In this document: positions 1 through 7,400 of the stretch, one piece after another
How the letters are laid out: every line of letters begins with the position of its first letter
How positions within the stretch are numbered: the stretch's first letter is position 1
Source of the DNA: Ochromonadaceae sp. CCMP2298
Lineage: Eukaryota; Sar; Synurophyceae; Ochromonadales; Ochromonadaceae
Length of the DNA stretch: 11,461 bases
Assembly: GCA_026770595.1 (NCBI GenBank)
Contig: MU634553.1
Span: 1-11,461, forward strand
Direction of reading: 5' to 3'
Notes under the pieces: model-generated
Databases searched by the model: none
Seen by the model: only the letters and a program-made list of their open reading frames with translations
Told to the model about the DNA's origin: nothing
Program-made: the position numbers and the translations under genes

Positions 1-507
1 CCGGGCAGCTGTGTTTCGCATAAAAAGACGCTTCTCAGCGCTCCTCAGACGCAGCTGCCCAGGCAGAGGGCGCGGTATCTTGACTGTCGTATGTATGATG
101 TAGCAGCGCCGGGTGTCGCTCAGGCATGGGGGGCCAGAGCGGGTGGGACGAATCCCCCCGGCTGCTGCAGAAACGCGGGCGCTTTCTCTCTGCTCTCTGT
201 CTCTGTCTCTGTCTCTCTCATCTATTTCTCTACCCATTTCATCCTCCTCTCATCCCCACCCCTCTTACCTTGCTGCTCGAGGCCCCTGATCCTCCTTGCG
301 CCTGACCTCTTTCTGTCTCTGCGCGTCTCTGCATGCGGCTGAGCGCACTCGCACCAGCACCAGCACAAGCACGAACCAGGGAACTAGCAAGAACAAGGGA
401 AATAGCACAGGCACTAGCGCTAGCCCTGTTACTGTCCCTGGGCGTGCCAGTGTCAAGTACTCTGCGCCGAAGATGTGCCAGTGCTATGCCAGTGCCTAGT
501 GCTAGTG
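1..507. other. Non-coding low-complexity flank downstream of STN1
   Basis: I see no recognisable gene here. The short open frames on both strands are made of simple-sequence residues (Ser/Leu/Val or Ala/Arg/Thr runs) and show no domain. The stretch holds a pyrimidine-rich TCTCTG-type microsatellite, a degenerate GCACNAGCAC tract at about 350-420, and a partial copy of the STN1 3' end. It is most simply the 3' flank of the minus-strand STN1 gene. I found no clear AATAAA-type polyadenylation signal. Confidence 0.6.
186..220. repeat. Pyrimidine microsatellite (TCTCTG/TCTG type)
   Basis: The plus strand is almost pure pyrimidine here, with consecutive CTCTGT units and pyrimidine-rich sequence continuing past 240. 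It is a simple-sequence repeat with no coding signature. Confidence 0.75.
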
Positions 508-534
508 CTAGTACTCTGCGGCGAAGAGGTGTGC
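456..534. repeat. Imperfect direct repeat spanning the STN1 stop codon
   Basis: About 23 bases starting at 456 (agtactctgcgccgaag...) recur at 510 (agtactctgcggcgaag...), an offset of 54 bases, with a mismatch and small indels. The right-hand copy encodes the last residues of STN1 (AHLFAAEY, minus strand). The left-hand copy lies just beyond the stop. It looks like a local duplication of the gene's 3' end that has since drifted. Confidence 0.65.
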
Positions 535-1176
535 GCAGGCCAGCCAGTGGAAGGCCTCCAGGTTGGGGTCCGCTGCAGCCTCCAGCAAGGACAGGTGCAG
601 GTTGAACCCGTACGCCTCGTCGTTCGTCTCGCTCAGCACCAGCACGCCCTTGGCGGACACGAGGTCTCCGGTGCGGAAGGAGCGCGCGGAGACCTGGTTC
701 TGATGGCCGCCTTCGTTGGCTGCTGCGCTGAGGTACCTGGTGCAGCGCATGCTGGGCGCAGTGCCGTCGTCCACGTAGTACATCACGCGCTTCGCGGTGA
801 CCGTCACTCGCGTCACTATCCCCACGATCTCCACTTTGGAGATGCCGCGCCCACGCAGGTAGAAGAAGAAGAGGTTATTTCGCTCTACCTTCGTCACGTT
901 GTTGCGGATGGTGGCCACCAACACCTTCCTGAAGCTCTGCAAGAGGCAAGAGAAAAGGACATCAGAGGTCACATCTTTCCATCAGCCTTCCATACCCACA
1001 GGTCTACTTACCCAGTGTGTGGGATCCTTGCCGAGCTCTTCAAGCGTTTGCAGCGGGCCAGCCCCGACCTCCTCGGCCCGCTCCCCTTCCGCCGCAGGCT
1101 CTCGTTCCTTTAGGTAGTGCTGCTCCATCGACCCATCATCGGCAGCAGCAGCGGTTTTTTCCCACTGTCTTTGCAT
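508..1176 (-). CDS. STN1: STN1-like CST complex OB-fold protein (two exons: 1176-1012, 936-508)
   Basis: STN1 is the OB-fold subunit of CST (CTC1-STN1-TEN1), which binds telomeric single-stranded DNA and recruits polymerase alpha-primase for C-strand fill-in. The spliced model gives 197 residues: exon 1 encodes 55 and exon 2 encodes 142, joined in phase 0 at THW|SFRK. Residues 56-84 lead into the OB-fold at about 85-175. Landmarks are VEIVGIVTRV (strand 1), the family hallmark YYVDDGTA near 108-115, and a closing DPNLEAFHWL helix at 178-187, which resembles the end of plant STN1. The length fits the short plant-type STN1, which has one OB-fold and no C-terminal winged helices as in animals. 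The start at 1176 is the first in-frame Met of exon 1. An upstream exon is possible because a ttcttcaacag acceptor-like site lies just before it. Replacement by another OB-fold protein is less likely given both hallmark motifs. Confidence 0.8.
937..1011 (-). other. STN1 intron, 75 nt
   Basis: On the minus strand a GTAAGT donor follows ...CACTGG at 1011. A pyrimidine-rich acceptor ending in ttgcctcttgcag precedes AGCTTCAGG at 936. Removing 75 nt joins two reading frames in phase 0 and gives a continuous STN1 protein. Reading through the intron meets no hallmark residues. Confidence 0.8.
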
Positions 1177-1359
1177 TGTGCGCAGTTCTACTGTTGAAGA
1201 AAAGGAGGCAAGTCTAAGAGAGAGGGCCGGTTAAAATTCTCGGTTTCCTGACTCTTGCAGTGAGTCTGGGACTAAAAAGCGATCGATCTTTCTTTTGGAG
1301 GGAGGAAGAAGCTCCCAAATTCAGACCCCATTCTGATAAATTCACCCACTGCTGTCATC
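1177..1359. promoter_or_regulatory. Divergent spacer between STN1 and the ankyrin pseudogene
   Basis: This 183-nt gap lies between the STN1 start (minus) and the first Met of the decayed ankyrin gene (plus). It should hold the STN1 promoter or 5' leader. I see no defined box. An acceptor-like ttcttcaacag on the minus strand, just upstream of the STN1 ATG, could end a 5'-leader intron. Confidence 0.4.
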
Positions 1360-2027
1360 ATGGAGTTTGTGCTGGAGCGAGCGAGGGAGTTCCTGGGCGC
1401 CAGCTGAGACTCGTATCTCGGCGCTGCAGAGATGCACTGGCGGCGGCGCCTCGTGAATTGCTTAAAATTGAGGACTACCTATCCTCGGAAGCACTCTTCA
1501 TTTGGGCGAGGAAGAAGCTTCGCATGCCTGAGAGAAGAGAGAGATATTGCTGCCATTGTGGCACGTGGTGGGCATGCGAGCGAAGACCGGACGATGTTCT
1601 TGGGCTCCTGATATTTGCGCAATTGCTGCAGAGCAAGGCCATCTTCATGTACTAGAGTGGTTGCGTACCCGGAGACCTCCTTTTCCCTCGGACGAAGATA
1701 ATTGCATGGCAGCTGCGATATATTGAGGTGCTGCGATGGCTGCGAGCTCAGAATCCTCCCTGTCCTTGGGATAAGGATACTTGTCACCGTATTGCATTAG
1801 ATGGTCGAATTGAGGTGCTGCAATGGCTGCGAGCGCAGGACCCTCCTTGTCCATGGGATGAGTCGGCCTGTACCGCAGCTGCATTGGGCGGTCATCTTGA
1901 TGTGCTGCAATGGCTGCGAGCTCAGGACCCTCCTTGTCCATGGACCGGCAGAACTATGCATTGGGCAATCGAAGAGGGCCATGACCACGTAGTTGCTTGG
2001 TTAGAGACTCAGATCGATTTCGCTTAG
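1360..2027 (+). pseudogene. Decayed ankyrin-repeat gene of the 'WLRAQDPPCPWD' type
   Basis: The reading pieces line up in order but in different frames. They are MEFVLERAREFLGAS then TGA (1405-1407); IEDYLSSEALFIWAR from 1467 in another frame; ERDIAAIVARGGHA near 1540-1580, ending at a TGA (1609-1611); CAIAAEQGHLHVLEWLR from 1616 in the third frame, ending at a TGA (1724-1726); and the last piece from 1722 to the TAG at 2025-2027. The final piece holds three 29-residue ankyrin units with VLQWLRAQDPPCPWD. Ankyrin repeats are protein-protein interaction modules, and this Trp-rich variant forms large families in some algae. With at least four frame changes and one early stop, an intact product is very unlikely. 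The C-terminal 99-residue piece could still be read alone. The gaps between pieces are too short to be introns, so splicing is not a good alternative. Confidence 0.75.
1643..1982 (+). repeat. 87-bp tandem repeats encoding the ankyrin units
   Basis: Homologous unit starts lie at 1643 (cttcatgtacta), 1722 (attgaggtgctg), 1809 (attgaggtgctg) and 1896 (cttgatgtgctg). The last three are spaced exactly 87 bases (29 codons) and are nearly identical at the DNA level. The first interval is 79 bases, so 8 bases are missing there and the frame shifts. Confidence 0.85.
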
Positions 2028-2056
2028 TCTTCTTAGTCCACTTAGTCTACTTATTG
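2023..2056 (+). repeat. 9-bp tandem repeat CTTAGTCNN with serial stop codons
   Basis: CTTAGTC occurs at 2023, 2032 and 2041, followed by the variant CTTATTG at 2050. The 9-base period keeps a TAG in the ankyrin frame at 2025, 2034 and 2043, so the repeat begins at the pseudogene's stop and supplies three in-frame stops. Confidence 0.8.
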
Positions 2057-2561
2057 TGCAAAGAGGCTAAAAGATGTGCCTGTACATACCAGGATAATCC
2101 CTAGCACTCTGGACCTCAGTCGCACTAGTGCTAAATGCAGTCTAGCGTCCAACACCCTAGTGCCCCCACACATGGCGTACGGCAGGCATTCATCCCAGCC
2201 CTTATCACCAAGTAAGTGTAATGATAAAGATGCCTGATATGCACACCATTTAACTCAGCTCGAGCACAACCCTTGCGTCCATGTGTCCCTCTTTGCATAT
2301 TTCAGACCCAGCAGTGCGCAGTCAAACGCGTCAGTGTGGCTCTCCCGACAGACAATACACAGATACAGGGGAGAGAAGTTAGTGTGGCGCTTGAGAATAG
2401 GCGCAGCTCTCTACCACCGCCGGAACTCTAATGGAAAGTCCGCAAATCGAAAGCGGTGAAATGACGTAGATAAATACATTGTGTTTAGGGGATTATGAGC
2501 ACTTGCTACTATTACAGGGACTGCTTTCTATCAGCTATTAGATTATCATACCATTAAGCTA
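2057..2561. other. Tail-to-tail intergenic region
   Basis: About 500 bases lie between the end of the ankyrin pseudogene (plus) and the last exon of the peptidase gene (minus). The region is visibly richer in A and T than the rest. It has no substantial open frame and no RNA gene that I can support. On the minus strand, just after the peptidase stop, there is an AT-rich tract with repeated atagct words that probably belongs to its 3' UTR. Confidence 0.5.
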
Positions 2562-4205
2562 TCAGAAGATCTTAGCTATACAGGAGTCTATAGATGCGTC
2601 GTCGGGGCACTGCAGCGCCTTGTCCACGGGAATGCCCCGCTGCAGGAGAGGGGAGAAGGGAGAAGGGGGGGGGGAAGAGGGAGGGAGAGAGAGGTATGTC
2701 AGTGGCGTTCAGAGCAGCAACGGTAAGTACTATGCCACCCATGCCCCACTACTAACGCCCTGCGGCTACTGGTGCAGACTCTACTACCGCCACTGGCCCG
2801 GTGCTGGCTGTTGCCATGTCGCCAGTCCCGATTCCAATGTGTCTGCTGGCTGCTCTCGCTACGGGCTACTAGCTCACAGCTCATAGCTCAGTGCTTGCTA
2901 CAGGTTGCTTCTGTGGGCTCTTACCTTGTTGATGTTGTTATGCAGTGGGGTCTCGTATCGAGCAGTGGTGACGGCCACGCCCCCCTGTCTGAGCTGCTGC
3001 AGATTTTGGATGATGCCCTTGCCGAAGGTCTGCTCGCCCACCAGGGTGGCGCGGCCGTTCTCCTGCAGGGCCGCCGCGAAGACCTCCGCCGCAGAGGCCG
3101 TGGCCCCATTCACCCACACGTAGGTGGGCGTGGTCAGGTCCGGCAGCGCGGGGTCTGCGGAGAGCACGCCGTTGGGCAGCGTCTGATCTGCCTGCGTGTT
3201 GCCCTCCTTGGTGACTACGAAGACGACTGTCTTGCCGGACTGCAGCAGCAGGTTGGAGGTCTCCACAGCACCCTGCAGCAGCCCGCCCCCGTTGTCCCGC
3301 AGGTCAAGCACCAGCGCGTCCATGCGTTTGAGCGCATCCTCCCGGTGCAGCGACTCCAGCGCAGAGGTGACCTCCTGGCGCGTGCTGGAGGCGAAGCTGC
3401 GCACCTTGACGTAGCCCACCTTCTTACCCCCCGTCTGCAGCTGGCTGTAACTCACGCCCTTGAGCTTGATGGCCCTACGCAGCGCAGACACGTCCACCTC
3501 GCTGCCGCCCCGGGAAACGCGCACGCTCGCCTTGGTGCCCTCCTTGCCGCGCATGATGGCCGCCACCTCCTCCGGGCTGAGCGCGTTTGTGTCTGTGCCG
3601 TCCACGTTGAGCACCCTGTCCCCCCTCTGCAGACCCGCCTCCTTGGCAGGGGACCCGTCCTCCACGCGCGCGATCACTGTGCCCACACTCACACCCGCAC
3701 CAGCCGTGCCGTCCGGCACCAGCTCCACGCCTAGGCCGGTGAGCTGCCCGGTGGCGGAGTTGAGCAGCGCGTCGTACTGCGCGGGCGTGAGGTAGCGCGT
3801 GTACTTGTCGCCCAGTTTCGCCAGCATCTCCTGCATCGCCTTGTACACCTGCTCGTCACTCTTGTAGTCTTTCTGTACCACCTCCTGCCGCAGCTTGTAC
3901 CAGTCCTGCCCGTTGAAGGTCCTGTCGATGAAGATCTCGTCCACCGCGCGCCAGGTCTCGGCCGCCAGTCGGTTGCGGTCCGTCCACTCCAGCGCCTGCG
4001 ATGTGCGCACATCGGCGCCGCAGATGGCGGCAACCGTGATGATTGCACCCAGAGCAGCCTTCTGCTTGCTCTTGAACTCCGTTGCGAGGTGGCTCCAGGA
4101 GGAGGTAAAGGTCCCCGGGTTGGGCGGGCCGAACGCGCAGCACTGCGCCAGGACCAGCATGGCGACAACCAGTCGGACCATGGCCGGCTGTGCGGCTCCC
4201 CTCAT
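2562..4205 (-). CDS. ctpA: Plastid C-terminal processing peptidase (exons 4205-2925, 2639-2562)
   Basis: This is an S41-family serine peptidase of the CtpA/D1-processing type, which trims the C-terminus of the photosystem II D1 precursor in the thylakoid lumen. The spliced protein is 452 residues. Residues 9-24 form a signal peptide ending QCCA|FGPP. A second hydrophobic segment at about 50-71 (AALGAIITVAAICGA...SQA) fits a lumen-targeting signal. A helical N-terminal domain follows (about 72-150). The PDZ domain spans about 157-235 (LTGLGVEL to VRVSRGG). The catalytic core contains LDLRDNGGGLL (300-310), Ser371 in NGATASAAE and Lys396 in TFGKG, a 25-residue Ser-Lys spacing equal to that of the algal D1 protease. 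The Met at 4205 is the first ATG in frame; 4181 (MVRLVVAML) is also plausible. The last exon completes the expected INKRGIPVDK motif. D1 is the expected substrate, but paralogues of this family exist. Confidence 0.9.
2640..2924 (-). other. ctpA intron, 285 nt
   Basis: The donor GTAAGA follows ...ATCAACAAG (NNINK) at 2924. The acceptor ends ...ctctcctgcag at 2640, before CGGGGCATT. The junction is in phase 0 and restores the family motif INK-RGIPVDK. Read-through instead gives VRAHRSNL and a stop, which would drop the conserved end. Confidence 0.85.
2644..2694. repeat. 51-nt polypurine/polypyrimidine tract with a G10 run
   Basis: Every plus-strand base from 2644 to 2694 is a purine, including ten consecutive G at 2665-2674. 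On the transcribed strand it is the long pyrimidine tract directly before the ctpA 3' splice site, so it probably acts in U2AF-type acceptor recognition. Such tracts can also form triplex or quadruplex structures. Confidence 0.8.
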
Positions 4206-4431
4206 GAGGAAGAGATCGACTTCCACACGGAGTCTTCTGGTTACGCGTCTCTGTCTTCTCGCTCAGAATGCCAGAATGGATCGATGTTGATGTCAGCCAT
4301 TTTGCTTTTGTCCGTTGTTTTGAAAGTGGCGCACTTTCCAATCTGGGTGAGCTCCCCCCTCCTTTCCTCTGCTGCCACTCTTCATTAAGAGGAAGCGGGA
4401 TGCTGCCAGAGAGTGTCATGGAGAGAGCGTG
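4206..4431. promoter_or_regulatory. Bidirectional promoter/leader region
   Basis: The 226 bases between the peptidase start (minus) and the giant WW/ankyrin ORF (plus) separate two head-to-head genes and must hold both 5' leaders. I see no TATA box. A T-rich stretch (ttttgcttttgtccgttgtt) lies near 4300-4320. A GTGAGC at about 4347 followed by a pyrimidine tract and ttaag could be a small leader intron on the plus side, but this is weak. Confidence 0.5.
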
Positions 4432-4432
4432 A
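4400..4432 (+). promoter_or_regulatory. Upstream ORF (10 codons) overlapping the giant ORF start as TGATG
   Basis: ATG at 4400 opens a short frame, MLPESVMERA, with a second in-frame ATG at 4418. Its stop TGA (4430-4432) shares the A with the main ATG at 4432. The overlap TGATG is the classic arrangement for termination-reinitiation. The main ATG has G at -3 and G at +4, a favourable context. If the transcript includes 4400, ribosomes would meet the uORF first. Confidence 0.55.
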
Positions 4433-7400
4433 TGGAGGACTTCGAAGACTCCGGAGAGACGCGGGGGCAGGGCTTCGAGGAGGGGCCAGGCTCTGCTGGG
4501 TTCGGGGCAGACTCCCACTTCCTTCCTGTCAGCGACGGGCCTCCAACAGCCCTCCCGAGTGCTCCCTCGGAGCAGGGGCAGCTGTGGAATGGACCAGCCA
4601 TGTACTCGTACGACCCTTTCGACGCTCCCTACGAGGACGAGGACGAGGACCCTTACCAGGACGAGGTGGGGTTCGGGCTTGGACAGCATCAGCCGCACGG
4701 GTCCCCTCCTGCTGCCGCGCAGTACGAGCTGCAGCCCCAGCACAACCAGCTAGAGGCGTTGCCCCATATTGCGGGGCCGGTGGAAGCAGAGGGCGGCTGG
4801 GGAGAGCAGGAGCGGGGAGAGCAGGAGAGGGGACAGCAGGGGCTCTTGCCCTTGCAGTCGGGCGGGTCTGGGGCAGTTGCTCCCCCGGTGCACCAGAGCC
4901 AGCAGAGCTACTCAGAGTCGATAGAAGGAGCGGCAGCAGCAGATTCACTAGCCCCGCAGCCCACCTTGCCAGATGTGGAGGCGGATGTGGGGACAGAGGT
5001 GGGGGCAGAGGTCGAGGCAGAGGTGGAGGCAGAGGTGGGGGGAGAAGAGCAGACAGAGGAGCAGATGCAGGCGGGGGCAGAGAGGGGCGATCGAGACATG
5101 CAGCAGGGGCCGGGAATAGAGCCTGGGTATGTACCTGTACCTGTGCCTGCGCCTGCGCCTCTTACTGTGTCTCTGCCTGAGACTCTTTCTCTTTCTCTGC
5201 CTCTGTCTGTGCCTGCGCCGGTGGCTCTGCCAGAGGGTTGGCTGCGGTACGAGACGGAGGAGGGCTGGCCCTTCTTCTTCAACACGCTGACAGAACAGTC
5301 ATGCTGGGAGCTGCCCGGGACTACCTCGCCCCAGCAGATGACGGGATCAGGCCAGCAAGGTGTGGGTGAGGGCGTAGGCAGCGGCTTAGAGGATGCGACA
5401 GGGTCAGAGGCAGGGGCACGGGAAGGTGCAACAGTAGCAAAAGAAGCCACAGATGTGGCTGTAGTGCAGGTGCAGGTGCAGCAGGAGGAAGAGGCAGCGG
5501 CTCATATGCAAGCGCCACAGCTGGAAGGGGAGGGGCGTGGGGCAGGGGCGAGCGATGGGTGCGAGAGCGTGGGCGGGGGGGATCTGGATGCACTTCAGCT
5601 GGAGAGCGAGGCTCAGCGCATGGAGGCAGAGCTGCTGCAGTGGCGGGACGAGCTGCAGCTATGGCAGGGGCAAGGGCAGGGGCAGGGGCTGTCCGTATCC
5701 CAGGCCCCTGCCCTCTCTATCGTGGTGGAGCACTCACCGCAGGACGGGCAGCGGCAGGCAGTAGCGGCCCGGTCCCTGTCCCCGCCTGCCCCCCGCACCG
5801 CAGAGGAAGTGTTCGGCACCCCCGATGCAGACGGAGGCAGAGACAGAGCCCCGTCCAGCAACTCAGCATCCCCTGCTGCCGCCGCCTCTGCCCTCTTCTC
5901 CTCCCCTTCCTCTGTCCCTTTCTCCGCCCCTTTCTCTACCTCTTTCTCTGCCTCTAGTTCCGCCTCTGCCTCTCCCACGCACTTCTTCTCGCCCTTGACT
6001 TCAGCCCCGCGTCCTGGCGCACGCCTCTCCCCCATACCCGCTACTGTGCAGCAGACAGCGGCGGCAGCGAGGCAGGTAGAAGTAGAGGCAGCAGCGGAGA
6101 TACAGGCAGAGGCAGCGTTGGAGGCAGCGGCGCAGGCCCAGGTGCTGTTGATGGAAGCGGTGCACAAAGCAGACGTGAGGGATCTGGGCGCGGCACTGGC
6201 TGCGGGCGCCGATGCCTGGCTGGCAGATGGCGAGGGCTTGCTGCCCCTGCACCGCCTGTGCCTCAGCCCAGCCGCCAACCTGCTGTCTGATGCGCACATG
6301 CTGCACGCCCTGCGCTGCCTAGCCCCGTGCCCGACACCGGCGATACGTACGGGGCAGGATGCAGGAGCAGAGGGGGCAGAGGCAGACGCGGCAGCAGCGG
6401 GGGCAGTGGACGCGGGCGGCAACTCGGCGGTGCACCTGTGCGCGCTCTCCGGCAACCACAAGCTGCTGTCCTGCCTGCTGCGCCTGCCCGCACACAGAGC
6501 CAGCGCTGCACTCCCCAACTTAGCAGGAGACTCTGCGCTGCAGGCCGCAGCCAAGGCGGGGCAGCTGCTGTGCCTGCAGGTGCTGGTGCTATGCAACGAC
6601 CCGCCAGCCGCAGCTGCTGTGCCAGCCCTTCTGCAGGTGTCGCCCAGGTCTGTGGCCGTGTCCGGAGACACCCTCCAGCTCAGCAGCCACAGCCGCAGCC
6701 TTGACTCGCACGAGCGTCCGCCCGACAGAGATAGCTTCAGCATCACAAACAGCTCGCGCTCCAGAGACGCGGTCGCTGAGGCGGGTACGGGTGCGGGTGT
6801 GCAGGTGGAAGCGCTGGTGGCGGCCGTGCGAGAGCCGTGGGTGCAGCAGGTGGGTGCGCAGCAGTGGCAGACCCGACCAGCGCGCTCCTCGCAGCCCACC
6901 TCTCCCTCTCCCTCCGCCCTCGCTTCTGTCTCCGGCTCTGCCTCTGGCTCTGCCCTACCCTCTGGGGGCAATGTGGCCGCCCTCATCAGCGACGACAGCA
7001 GCAGCGGGGGGGAGGGGGAGTCACCTTTGATGCGTGGGCTGCGCAAGCAAGACAGGCACGGCAATCATGCGGGCTTCTTCCGGGACGAGTCGTGGGGGGA
7101 GGAGGGGCGGTGGGAGCAGGGGGAGGGGGGCCACAGCAATCCCGGTCACCGTGCAGGCAACGACGCTGACGAGTATGGGGACGGGTACGGGCAAGACGGC
7201 AGCGGCTACGACGAGTCTGGCTACAGTGCTGGCGGCATCGATGCTTCCGGCTACGATGCTTCCGGCTACGATGTATCCGGATATGATGAGAACGGGTACG
7301 ACGTAGATGGATACACTGCCGCCGACTACGAAGCTGCCGGTTACACTGCTGCGGGGTACAGTGCTGCGGGCTACAGTGCGGCTACGGACCACGGCGCAGC

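Noticed and set aside
475-1113. A 212-codon open frame on the plus strand
   Set aside because: It is antisense to the STN1 exons and intron. The minus strand has splice sites and the OB-fold hallmarks.
2451-2480. agcggtgaaatgacgtagat resembles the conserved small-subunit rRNA word agcggtgaaatg-cgtagat
   Set aside because: Only about 20 bases match, with one inserted base, and the flanks do not continue the rRNA pattern. A short organelle-DNA insert is possible but not supported.
2772-3734. A 320-codon open frame on the plus strand
   Set aside because: It is antisense to the ctpA catalytic and PDZ exon, where the minus frame carries all family motifs. The plus product is His/Arg/Leu-rich with no recognisable domain.
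4206-4226. An extended ctpA start seven codons upstream of 4205
   Set aside because: The codon at 4226 is GTG, which is not expected as a start in a nuclear gene. The first in-frame ATG is at 4205.
3856-4743. A 295-codon open frame on the minus strand across the divergent spacer
   Set aside because: It overlaps the ctpA N-terminus in a different frame and the giant gene's start on the opposite strand, and its product shows no family features.
5613-7064. A 483-codon open frame on the minus strand
   Set aside because: It is antisense to the giant ORF. Its product is Ser/Ala/Cys/Arg-rich with no domain, while the plus frame here contains coiled-coil-like and ankyrin sequence.
7276-7335. DENGYDVDGY in the Tyr array looks a little like a calcium-binding EF-hand or dockerin loop
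   Set aside because: The spacing of acidic residues does not fit a 12-residue loop and there are no flanking helices. The pentapeptide period explains the pattern better.
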